Assembly: GCF_019097855.1 (NCBI RefSeq)
Contig: NZ_JAHRGL010000014.1
Coordinates: forward strand, 1-64,000
DNA length: 64,000 nucleotides
Direction of reading: 5' to 3'
Source of the DNA: Geopseudomonas aromaticivorans
GTDB lineage: Bacteria > Pseudomonadota > Gammaproteobacteria > Pseudomonadales > Pseudomonadaceae
A program made the position numbers and the translations under genes. The notes beneath the pieces were generated by a model, which saw only the letters and a program-made list of their open reading frames with translations, searched no databases and had not been told where the DNA came from. Shown here one piece after another: positions 1 through 7,707 of the stretch. Each line of letters begins with the position of its first letter. The stretch's first letter is position 1.

Positions 1-130
1 CCCGGGAGGGTGGCCGGATGGCCGTGGAATCAGTGGCCGGATGCGCGTGGAATGGGTGGCCGGATCACCGTGGAATCGGTGGCCAGATGCTCATGGAATG
101 GGTGGCCAGATGACCGTGGAATCCGCACAC
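1..130. mobile_element. Terminus of an IS21-family-like insertion sequence (rest lies left of the window)
   Basis: Five tandem copies of a 23-bp unit occur, with GTGGCC starting at 10, 33, 56, 79 and 102; each copy reads GTGGCC(G/A)GAT...TGGAAT. Multiple short terminal repeats ending in a CA dinucleotide are typical of IS21-family ends. The element breaks the coding sequence of tnsB at about 128-131, where the tnsB reading frame runs into the repeats. The transposase genes (istA/istB) would lie outside the window, so the family call rests on the end structure only. Confidence 0.7.
10..122. repeat. Five tandem 23-bp repeats
   Basis: Copies start at 10, 33, 56, 79 and 102 with an exact 23-bp period. 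The GTGGCC and TGGAAT blocks are conserved and the few bases between them vary. They are read here as transposase-binding repeats at the IS21-like end, not a CRISPR array: there are no unique spacers of the usual length. Confidence 0.85.
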
Positions 131-1243
131 ATGGGGTTTGTCATCTCCACGCGCAATGCGCGCGTACTCGATCTGAATGCCCAGCCGCCGGACAACACTC
201 ATCGCCATATCTGAGGCGTTTTCAACGGCGTTGTCGAAAACGATGCACGCGATGGCACAGGGCCGCACCCAGTCCGTTTCGAGGCCGTAGGCCTGTTTGA
301 ACGCGCCATCCTTGGGAGTGAACGCAAACTCGAAGAGCTTCAGCAGCGTGTACTCGCTAGGCTTACCTCCGGTGACATAAACCGCGATGGGATACGAGGT
401 GCACGCGCAGACCATCGCGTACAGGGTCAGTTCGGTGTAGCGGTTGCCGAACTCATCGCGGCAGTACACATCAATTGTTTTCGCGTCGATTTCCACGCGT
501 TCAAAGGGATGCTTGACGTCATAGCGCTTGACGGCCTGCCGATTCCACAGGGCAAACGTCCGTGGATCCAGTCGCCCTCCCTTGACCATCGACTTGGGCA
601 GTCCCAGCAGCAGGCGCGTAATCGTTTTCCGGTCGATCTGCTCTGCCGTCCCCGTCGACTGATTGAGCTGTTTCAGAGCGTCGTTTACCTGAACCGAAAC
701 CGAGGATAACGAAATCTTGTCGTCCTTCATGAAGGTCTCGATCAGCGTCTGCGTCGCCACTTCCCTGGCCTGTTTTTTCTTCTCCCAGCCGCTACCACCG
801 CGACGGCTGAAATTGGGAATCAGCCCGGTGAAGCCAAAGGCTTTGTAGCGGTACCAATACCCCTTCAGGGTTCGATCCGAAGGCCGCCGGCGCTTATGCT
901 GCTGGCAAAAAACATCGATCCGCAGATTGCGTGCAGGTGCTTCGAGGCTCTGTTTGTCGAGTTCATCCACCAACTCGATCAGTTGCAGCCGGAACTCTGC
1001 TTCCCGTTGCTCGCTCTCCGTCCAGGCGCGCTGCGCCTCTTGAGTTTTCCGATGGGGCAGCTCCATATCGCCGGACGCGATCAGGTTGTAAAACTCGCCC
1101 AGATCGACCGTGTGCTCAATCCCACCCTTGGCCTCCAGCACAACGTCGCCGAGTAGCGGCTTGATCGCCTTGATCTGATAACAGGTGTCCCGCCAGACCA
1201 CCGTCTGGCCCACTGCAACGGGATTAATGACCGGATCACTCAT
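128..1243 (-). pseudogene. tnsB: tnsB-like DDE transposase, 3' truncated by the IS21-like end
   Basis: About 372 codons of a TnsB/rve-family transposase remain. Visible parts are an N-terminal DNA-binding region with a basic stretch (about residues 115-160) and the integrase-like core. The core shows Asp253 in the EIDAKT block and Asp337 in the VFDNAVEN block. The frame then reads ARGDDKPHV and is replaced by IS sequence, ending in a 20-residue foreign tail at 65. In Tn7 TnsB the catalytic Glu lies 35 residues after the second Asp; here that position falls at the breakpoint, so the active site is incomplete. It overlaps the end of tnsA by 8 bp, as in a tnsAB operon. A Tn7-like origin is well supported; activity is very unlikely. 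Confidence 0.8.
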
Positions 1244-1946
1244 AGCGAATCACCTCGAACGCATTCAACGCACCGAAAGCCGGAGCCAAAATGAAATCCA
1301 TCTGCTCGAACAGGTGCTGAACCAGATCGAACTGGATCACCCCCAGAAGCACCCCTGCGGCCACGTGATAATTGGCGGGCTCCAGACCTTCCAGCACCTC
1401 CGCCACCGGCCCGGACAGCTCCTCGGGAGAGCGCCGCTGCAACGGCGCGGCCCAACCCTCCAGGGCCTGTGACGCCTGACTCAGATAGGGCATGAGAAGC
1501 GCGATGTTGCGCAGGTAATGACCAGGGAATGACTCCTCGCTCACGACCAAAAAACGCACCCCTTGCCGACGCAAGACCACGCGCACTCGCTCAAAGAGCT
1601 CCGCATGTCGTTTCAGAAAGGCACGCGGCTTCACCTCGATGGCCACCACTAACTCCCCGACCTCCGCCTCAAAATCTGGCGTGTAACTCACAGTCGACTT
1701 TTTAGATGCGGGCTGGGCAGCCAAGCGCTCCCCGGTCAACAAGTCCAGGGTGTAGGGCTGGGCCCGGTACGCCCGTACCCGAGGATCGAGCTCCAGTGCC
1801 TGCGCGACAGACTGCTCCAGCCGTGACTCCAGGCGAACCTCAACAAAACCGGATTTGGGTGAGCACATGACGTAGGCCCGACGCGGTCGCTTGGTACGCT
1901 TAGCCACGTCTCGGCTGAATGCGGGAGTTTGTCGATCCGCCTTCAT
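1236..1946 (-). CDS. tnsA: TnsA-like transposon endonuclease
   Basis: TnsA makes the 5'-strand cuts at Tn7-type ends in partnership with TnsB. The 236-residue product has a restriction-endonuclease-type core: Glu44 (SRLE), Asp91 (TPDF) and Glu104-x-Lys106 (AIEVK). The length is slightly below the roughly 270 residues of Tn7 TnsA. An upstream TTG start at 1976 is possible by frame, but it sits on the predicted -10 element. The ATG at 1946, preceded by a GGTGAGG ribosome-binding site, is preferred. The gene overlaps the broken tnsB by 8 bp. No tnsC or tniQ gene is in the window; they may lie beyond the IS. Confidence 0.75.
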   Translation of the reverse strand: MKADRQTPAFSRDVAKRTKRPRRAYVMCSPKSGFVEVRLESRLEQSVAQALELDPRVRAYRAQPYTLDLLTGERLAAQPASKKSTVSYTPDFEAEVGELVVAIEVKPRAFLKRHAELFERVRVVLRRQGVRFLVVSEESFPGHYLRNIALLMPYLSQASQALEGWAAPLQRRSPEELSGPVAEVLEGLEPANYHVAAGVLLGVIQFDLVQHLFEQMDFILAPAFGALNAFEVIRYE

Positions 1947-1964
1947 TTGGTACACCTCACCAAA
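1946..1964. promoter_or_regulatory. Operator-like dyad over the tnsA ribosome-binding site
   Basis: TTTGGT and ACCAAA form an inverted repeat with a 7-bp spacer. It covers the tnsA Shine-Dalgarno sequence and touches its ATG, so a bound repressor would block expression. A related dyad lies at 2008-2026. Confidence 0.5.
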
Positions 1965-1976
1965 AATAATGAGCAA

Positions 1977-2005
1977 GGTATAGCGACGCTGCCGCCGCCT
2001 GTCAA
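1977..2005 (-). promoter_or_regulatory. Sigma-70-type promoter of tnsA
   Basis: On the minus strand TTGACA (2005-2000) and TATACC (1982-1977) are separated by exactly 17 bp. The predicted start falls near 1970, between the two 19-bp operator-like dyads at 1946-1964 and 2008-2026. Confidence 0.65.
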
Positions 2006-2007
2006 CA

Positions 2008-2026
2008 TTTGATGATGTTCACCAAA
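2008..2026. promoter_or_regulatory. Second operator-like dyad upstream of the tnsA -35 box
   Basis: TTTGATGA and TCACCAAA form an imperfect inverted repeat with a 3-bp centre. The length (19 bp) and the TCACCAAA half match the dyad at 1946-1964. It lies in the divergent gap between tnsA and the 304-residue gene, so it could control both. Confidence 0.45.
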
Positions 2027-2076
2027 TTGGGTACGCTGCGGACTACCTAATGGGCATGTCGGAAGGGGAAGGAAGC

Positions 2077-2991
2077 ATGGGGCGACAGGCAAAGCAGCAT
2101 TGGTACGCGCTGTACCGAACCCTGAAACCGCAGATCGACGCTTACCAAGGTCAGGACAGCGTGAACCTGTTGATCAGCCAGCTCGCAGATGAGGCCGGCT
2201 ACGACGCCAAGGTGCTGCTACGCATGCTAAAGGCCGGCAGTTTCCTCGACGCCCTGACCGGCCCCTTGAATGTCGAGCAAGTACAGTGCGGTTACGCGCA
2301 CATCGAGTTGCTGGAACGGCTGCACCATCTGGATGCCGCAACGCTCCCCGAGGAGTACGTGACGCAAGTGCTCGCCAACAAAGTGACCCTGGCGATCCTG
2401 CGTGCCCAGTTGGTGCAGACAACCCAAGAGCGGGGTACTGCCCAATCGACCGCCCGCTCCCGCGCCCGCCAGCGGGTGGCAGGGCATGAGCGGCGCTGCA
2501 TTGCGGCACTGAAAGCGGTCGGACCGGGATATTTCGGCTACCCGGAGGGCGAGTTGATCAAGGTTACCGAGTCGGAGGTGCTCAGCCAGTGCGTCCTGCT
2601 GCGCGAAGGGGATCGGGCCAGAGTGGCCATTTTTACGCGAGCCGGTGATACCTCACGCAAACCCGAAAAAGCCGCCGCCGAGTTATTCCGCGTGGCCCAG
2701 ATGGCCTCCCGCTATGTCGAGAAGGTGTGGTTCGTGTTTCCGGAGCCCTCCAGTCTCCTCAAGACGCTGGCGTATTTGGCGCTGGACACAGGCTCGCTTC
2801 GCCGCTGGCTGCATCTGGCGACCCTGGATGGGGAGGATGCGCCGATTCAGGAGTTCACCGATCTCCGTCATGCACTGAACATGCATCTGAACTACGGCAA
2901 CTCGCTGGAGTGGGCCGGTATCACCCTGACCGACCAGCGCCACGTGCGCGACAGTCTCAAACCGCTCCCCAACACCCCATCCACCCTCTGA
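2077..2991 (+). CDS. Unknown protein divergent from tnsA, possibly plasmid/ICE maintenance related
   Basis: I do not recognise this 304-residue protein. It has no signal peptide or membrane segment. The first 120 residues are helical and could hold a helix-turn-helix. There is an Arg-rich linker at about residues 120-145, and the C-terminal half has beta-type hydrophobic blocks. ATG starts exist at 2050, 2056 and 2077; the last is chosen because GGGGAAGGA stands just before it. Its promoter region is shared with tnsA and contains the paired dyads, so a regulatory role is possible but unproven. The short ParC-like gene downstream suggests a plasmid- or ICE-derived block. Confidence 0.55.
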   Translation: MGRQAKQHWYALYRTLKPQIDAYQGQDSVNLLISQLADEAGYDAKVLLRMLKAGSFLDALTGPLNVEQVQCGYAHIELLERLHHLDAATLPEEYVTQVLANKVTLAILRAQLVQTTQERGTAQSTARSRARQRVAGHERRCIAALKAVGPGYFGYPEGELIKVTESEVLSQCVLLREGDRARVAIFTRAGDTSRKPEKAAAELFRVAQMASRYVEKVWFVFPEPSSLLKTLAYLALDTGSLRRWLHLATLDGEDAPIQEFTDLRHALNMHLNYGNSLEWAGITLTDQRHVRDSLKPLPNTPSTL

Positions 2992-3000
2992 TTCCACGCT

Positions 3001-3024
3001 CTGTGGATAACGCGATATCCACAG
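3001..3024. repeat. Inverted DnaA-box-like pair
   Basis: CTGTGGATA (3001-3009) and TATCCACAG (3016-3024) form a perfect 9-bp inverted repeat with a 6-bp spacer. Another GTCCACAG lies at 3053-3060. The motif is DnaA-box-like and sits between two plasmid-flavoured genes. Beyond this, nothing clear was seen in the 250-bp gap 2992-3241. Confidence 0.5.
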
Positions 3025-3241
3025 GAGCCTCCGCTGGGAAGGCATGGAAGTTGTCCACAGGGTGTCCGGAGTACGCCTCCTCCAAGGGGAGGAGCGCTCA
3101 TCGGCTGCGCGTAATAGGGCATTTCGTTCAATCGGCCCCCGTGTCTGACCGGGAGCTGGTGACCACTCAGCCAATGTCGGCCACCAGCATTGCCCACTGC
3201 GCTATACCGGAATACCGGGTCATGGCAAAAGCAGGGTCGGC

Positions 3242-3472
3242 ATGAAGCGCGCAATCGAACAAGAAACCTTACAGGCGCTGGTGGAGACTGGCGCCGCGCG
3301 GGAGTTCCGGGTGCTACGCGACGGGGAAGGTTGGCACCTGGAATTGCGCCTCAGCGCCCGTTGGCTACCGGTACGCTCAAGACGAGCGCCCATCCGAGTG
3401 TGGCGCTCGCTGACAGCGGTAGGACGGTTCTGCGAAACCGTCGGGATCAAGGTGCTGACGGTGGAGCTTTGA
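3242..3472 (+). CDS. Small basic protein, resembling ParC-family partition-associated proteins
   Basis: This 76-residue basic protein begins MKRAIEQETL and contains the block RVWRSLTAVGRFCETVGI. That pattern recalls short plasmid/ICE proteins annotated as ParC-family partition-associated (LQALVETG..., then VRxxxKLxTAxRxLxxxGI). The match is from memory of the family pattern, not a search, and function is unknown. It follows the unknown 304-residue gene on the same strand, with a DnaA-box-like inverted repeat between them. It converges on the end of the defence operon, whose last gene stops at 3506. Confidence 0.45.
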   Translation: MKRAIEQETLQALVETGAAREFRVLRDGEGWHLELRLSARWLPVRSRRAPIRVWRSLTAVGRFCETVGIKVLTVEL

Positions 3473-3505
3473 GCAGCAGTTCTGCGGTACACCTTGGAGC
3501 CCAGC

Positions 3506-4306
3506 TCACAACTGCCCAATGTTCTCCATGGTGATCAGCTCTAGCGGGTGTCCTGGTGCGTATTCACCCAGCCTGTAGATCAGCCGCTTGACTGCCATCT
3601 CCAACCATTCACTCTCAATGTGCGTGAGTTCTTCAAAGGTTGTCGATTGGGCTTTGCGAGCCGTCAAGGCGCTGCCTTTCTCACTGCATAGGTCGCCAAT
3701 CTTCTTTCGCACGGGTCTATCGATCCTGAAGAGCTCACAGGCTTGACCTCGGGATCCTCCAGCGAGACTCTCCATCAACGTAACAATGAAATACGCCATC
3801 GCCTGCAACGGCTCCCGCCCATTTCGGTAACCGATCCATCTTCGATAGGCATGCTGGGCATACTCATTCGCGCTGAAGCACTCGGGCGGCGATGGATAGC
3901 GTTTTGCCACCAAGTGGCAGGTAACACTAGAGCCGAAGGCCAGCGACGCGATCCCCACAGCCTGTATGACCTGAGGCTCTCCCGGAGGTGGTGGATCACG
4001 ATCTATCACGTCAGCACGCGAGTACGAAAACCTGATCATCCCGACATTACGCTTGAGGTCAGCCTCAATCTCCCACGAGCGTAAGAAGCCATCAAGGGCC
4101 TGACTTGCCTCCTGGCCACAGGAAAAATGCTCGGCGGGAATCACCGTGAGCAATCCGTCGGCCAGAGAGAACTGGCCAAGATGGTTGGAAAACTCCACCG
4201 GCTCAGGATTTTCGTACGAGATGTCGTCAGCCGAACCAACCGTAAAGTAAACAGCCTCGACATGTGGATCTCTCATCCCTGCTCCCTCTTCACTCATTTC
4301 AATCAA
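3506..4306 (-). CDS. Unknown protein translationally coupled to hsdR
   Basis: I do not recognise this 266-residue protein. It appears soluble, without signal peptide or membrane segments. Its ATG overlaps the hsdR stop codon (ATGA at 4303-4306), so it is made from the same transcript and probably in fixed ratio with HsdR. The C-terminal third is helical and charged. Internal methionines at residues 4 and 11 could also serve as starts, but the overlap favours the first. It is the last gene of the six-gene defence operon; an accessory or control role in restriction or phage response is inferred from position only. Confidence 0.6.
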   Translation of the reverse strand: MIEMSEEGAGMRDPHVEAVYFTVGSADDISYENPEPVEFSNHLGQFSLADGLLTVIPAEHFSCGQEASQALDGFLRSWEIEADLKRNVGMIRFSYSRADVIDRDPPPPGEPQVIQAVGIASLAFGSSVTCHLVAKRYPSPPECFSANEYAQHAYRRWIGYRNGREPLQAMAYFIVTLMESLAGGSRGQACELFRIDRPVRKKIGDLCSEKGSALTARKAQSTTFEELTHIESEWLEMAVKRLIYRLGEYAPGHPLELITMENIGQL

Positions 4307-7300
4307 GCCACCGCCGTGGCCCTTATCCCAGCCAGCACATCCACAATCTTGGTCACCGTCGCAGCCGGGAACACCCCCATCGGGCCCTGCGCATTCATGT
4401 CAGTGAAGGGCGACTCAAACAGCCGCGACGGCTCCATCACGCCGATTAGGGTCAACTCCTGCACGATCAGCTCAATGAACTCGATCTGGTTAGGAGTCGC
4501 CTTGCTGCTGTTGATGAAGTCGCTGAAGGCTTGCATGGCCGCTTCGCGATCCAGTCCAACCAAGGAGCGGATAAAGATGCCCAGCCCATGGTTCTTTTCT
4601 TTGGCGTCATCGATCAGGGCCTGGGAACCACCGGCATCAACCAGCATCCTCTCCAGCTCGACCAGATCAGCCGGGGTCAGCGCCTGATTGCGGCGCAGCC
4701 GCTGCAACGACAAGTGGTTCTCATGCGCCCGGAGGAAAGTCCTGGCCTTCTCCTTGAACTTCTCCATGTTCAAGCCAGCCGTGACCTGGGGCAGGTCGAT
4801 GACAGCCGTCTCACCCAGCTCGTCTTCAAAGTCCGAGTAGACGATCTTCTTCTGCCGCTTGGGGATCAGTCGGATCAACGCCCGCAGGCGACGGCGCACG
4901 GTTTCAAGCATCGGCAGCGTGACGCCTTCCCACCATTCCTCACTGCCCAACGCTTGGATCAACACCATTTCCGCCTTGATGGCCGGGATGTTGGTTTCAG
5001 CCTCCAAGGCCACCGCAATCTCCTGGATTTTTTCCTTGAGACTGACGAAATCGGGCTTAGCCTTGAGGATCGCCAGCTGGGTTCGCAGCACCAGCATGTC
5101 GAAGCGTTTGGCTTCCTCGTCGTCATCAACTTGTTCGGAAGGCAGCCCGGCCACCTTGGCGGTGAGCTCGTGAAGCTCTTCAGGCCCCAGCGCCTGCCAA
5201 GCCTTCGCCTTGGCGAATTTCTCGACGTACTTGCGCTGCGGCCTGACCACGAAGTTATCCACATTCATGGCGACCACCTTCTCGTGGAGCAGAGCTGCGG
5301 TTTCCTGGCGCAACTGGCTGACCGTAAGCTGATCGCCATAGACAGGCGCACCAGGCTCAGCCACCTGGCCTTCAGCCTGAAGCTTCTTGTCCAGGTCGGT
5401 GATCATCTCCAGCCGAGCCTTGAACAGTCGGGTGCCCAGCGGCTCGGTCGTTGAGCCTTCGGAGAACTCCGGGTTCTGACTGAAGAATTCCAGGTTCTGG
5501 CAGAAGTCGAAGATGAAGAAATTCTTCTTGTCCTCGCCAGGGCCGAACAGGTCTTTGCACAGTCGAGTGCCGCGCCCAACCATCTGCCAGAACTTGGTCT
5601 TGGAGCGGACAACCTTGAAGAAAACCAGATTGACCACCTCTGGCACATCGATGCCGGTGTCGAGCATGTCCACCGAGATGGCTATGTGCGGCATCTTGGG
5701 CTTCTTGGAGAAATCGTCGATCAGGGTCTGGGCGTACTCGGTCTTGTAGGTCACCACCCGCGCAAAGTGCCCCTTGTAATGGGGGTAGTTGGTGTTGAAG
5801 CGTTCAGCGATGAAGTCCGCGTGGGGATTGTTCTTGGCGAAGATGATGGTCTTGCCCAGCTGGTCGCCACCGGCCACCTTCTGGCCCTTGGTCATCAGCA
5901 GTTCCAGCACCTTATCCACAGTGTCGATGTTGAACAGCCACTGGTTCAGTTCGGCGGCGTCTACCTCGGCAGGGACGATGCCTTCGTCATTCCACTCCAG
6001 CGATTCCCACTGCTCTTTCTCGTAGTCACTGAGCTGGTCGTATTTGATGCCCTCGCGCTGGAACTTCAGCGGCACGGAAATCGCCACGGGTGGCACCAGA
6101 TGCCCGTCGGCAACCGCCTCATCCAGACCATAGGCATCGGTGGGAACGCCCGTTTCGAGGTCGAACAGACCATAGGTGTTCTTGTCGATTTCGTCCTTGG
6201 GCGTGGCTGTCAGCCCCACCAGCAGCGAATCGAAGTAGTCGAAGATGGCGCGGTACTTCTGGTACACCGAGCGGTGTGCTTCATCAATGACGATGAGATC
6301 GAAATGCCCCACGCCAAAACGCCGCTGCCCATCCTGCGCTTCATCGATGAGGCCCATCATGGTGGGGTAGGTTGAGACGAAGACCCGGCCCTCGGTGTGC
6401 TTGTCGGTCACCAGATTGACCGGGGCCGAATCAGGCAGATAGGACTTGAAGGCATTCACCGCCTGGTTGACCAGCGCCACACGATCCGCTAAGAACAGCA
6501 CCCGCTTGACCCAGTTGCTGCGCATCAACAGATCAACCAGCGCGATGACCGTACGGGTCTTTCCGCTGCCGGTCGCCATGACCAGCAACGACTTGCGTTG
6601 CCTGTCCACCTCGAACGTTTGCCCTACACGCCGAACGGCGCGGGTCTGGTAGTAGCGCTCGACGATATCGCTGTTGATCGTGGCATCGGCCAGGAGCTTG
6701 CGACTGCCACGTCGTTGAATCAGCAGCTCCAGTTCAGCCTTCTTGTAGAAGCCCTGCACGGGGCGGGGTGGAAAGGACAGGTCGTCCCACATCCAGTGTT
6801 CGTAGCCATTGGTGTAGAAGATCACCGGACGCTGGCCGTACATCTGCTCAAGGCAGTCGGCGTAGAGCTTGGCTTGCTGCTGCCCCACCGTTGGACTCTT
6901 GGTCGTGCGCTTGGCCTCGACCAGCATCAGCGGTTTGCCGTCATCCCCCCACAGAACGTAGTCCACATAGCCAGTGTTCTCGCCATTGGGCATGCCGGTC
7001 ACTTCGACCTCGAAGTGCTTGGCCGGATCCAACGCCCAGCCCGCTTCCTTCAGCAGCAAGTCGGTGAAGGCCTTGCGTGTCTCGGCTTCCGAGTAGTCAT
7101 GTGTGTCGGGCTGAGCGCTGTTGGCTTTCTTGGCGGCAGCAATCTCTTCCCGCAGGCGCTGCAACTCCTCATTCAGCGCTGCATGCTGGGCCAACACCTC
7201 GGAGAGTTTTTCGTCCTTCTCCTTGAGGCTCTTTTCCAACTTCTGGAGCTGCTCGACTGTCTGCGGAGGCACCCCAGACGGCTTAGGTAACAAGTCCAGC

Positions 7301-7707
7301 GAGAAAGTCTGGCTGGCGGAGGGGCGCGCCATACGCCCGTAGGTACGGGCCAGCCAATAGCAGACGTGGAACAGCTCACGGGTGGCGTTCTGCGCGTCCG
7401 AAGTCGCAATCTTCTTCGTCCCGTGCACCGCCAGGTTGCCCAGGTCTTTGATCAGGCGAGCCTTGGTGAACAGGGCTTCACCCACACCTGTGCGAAAAGT
7501 CGGCTCGTGGATCAGGGCACTCAGGGTGTCCTGATAGGGCAGCTTGAACGACTTGTCGTGGGTGTACAGCCAAGCGACGGCAATCTCCAGCGCCCGGCGT
7601 GCGTAGAAGCAGGCCGTGCGCGCATCGCTGTTGACTGCGCCTTCCGCCTTGCTGGCTGCTTCGTGCAGCAATGTCCATTCAGTTGCGAGGAAGGCGAAGT
7701 TACTCAT
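4303..7707 (-). CDS. hsdR: Type I restriction enzyme R subunit (HsdR)
   Basis: HsdR is the ATP-driven DNA translocase and nuclease of a type I restriction-modification complex (R2M2S). The 1134-residue protein has a DUF4145/HEPN-like N-terminus (about 10-130), a coiled-coil-rich linker (150-195) and a PD-(D/E)xK nuclease (Asp249, Glu264, Lys266 in LMLVEAKR). The helicase core follows, with Walker A ATGSGKT at 378-384, DEAH at 475-478, a TATP motif near 502 and the arginine-finger motif QMVGRGTRL near 720. The C-terminal region resembles the EcoEI-type R subunit. Its ATG overlaps the stop of the DUF262 gene (ATGA at 7704-7707). All key motifs are intact, so the subunit looks functional. Confidence 0.93.
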   Translation of the reverse strand: MSNFAFLATEWTLLHEAASKAEGAVNSDARTACFYARRALEIAVAWLYTHDKSFKLPYQDTLSALIHEPTFRTGVGEALFTKARLIKDLGNLAVHGTKKIATSDAQNATRELFHVCYWLARTYGRMARPSASQTFSLDLLPKPSGVPPQTVEQLQKLEKSLKEKDEKLSEVLAQHAALNEELQRLREEIAAAKKANSAQPDTHDYSEAETRKAFTDLLLKEAGWALDPAKHFEVEVTGMPNGENTGYVDYVLWGDDGKPLMLVEAKRTTKSPTVGQQQAKLYADCLEQMYGQRPVIFYTNGYEHWMWDDLSFPPRPVQGFYKKAELELLIQRRGSRKLLADATINSDIVERYYQTRAVRRVGQTFEVDRQRKSLLVMATGSGKTRTVIALVDLLMRSNWVKRVLFLADRVALVNQAVNAFKSYLPDSAPVNLVTDKHTEGRVFVSTYPTMMGLIDEAQDGQRRFGVGHFDLIVIDEAHRSVYQKYRAIFDYFDSLLVGLTATPKDEIDKNTYGLFDLETGVPTDAYGLDEAVADGHLVPPVAISVPLKFQREGIKYDQLSDYEKEQWESLEWNDEGIVPAEVDAAELNQWLFNIDTVDKVLELLMTKGQKVAGGDQLGKTIIFAKNNPHADFIAERFNTNYPHYKGHFARVVTYKTEYAQTLIDDFSKKPKMPHIAISVDMLDTGIDVPEVVNLVFFKVVRSKTKFWQMVGRGTRLCKDLFGPGEDKKNFFIFDFCQNLEFFSQNPEFSEGSTTEPLGTRLFKARLEMITDLDKKLQAEGQVAEPGAPVYGDQLTVSQLRQETAALLHEKVVAMNVDNFVVRPQRKYVEKFAKAKAWQALGPEELHELTAKVAGLPSEQVDDDEEAKRFDMLVLRTQLAILKAKPDFVSLKEKIQEIAVALEAETNIPAIKAEMVLIQALGSEEWWEGVTLPMLETVRRRLRALIRLIPKRQKKIVYSDFEDELGETAVIDLPQVTAGLNMEKFKEKARTFLRAHENHLSLQRLRRNQALTPADLVELERMLVDAGGSQALIDDAKEKNHGLGIFIRSLVGLDREAAMQAFSDFINSSKATPNQIEFIELIVQELTLIGVMEPSRLFESPFTDMNAQGPMGVFPAATVTKIVDVLAGIRATAVA

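Noticed and set aside
10-122. Possible CRISPR array
   Set aside because: The units are 23-bp direct tandem repeats with only 2-5 variable bases and no spacer-length unique sequences; they fit an IS21-type end.
1977-2992. Recognisable Tn7-type right end upstream of tnsA
   Set aside because: No AATAAAGTCT-like or other repeated TnsB-type sites were found there; the only repeats are the two operator-like dyads, so the transposon end was not placed.
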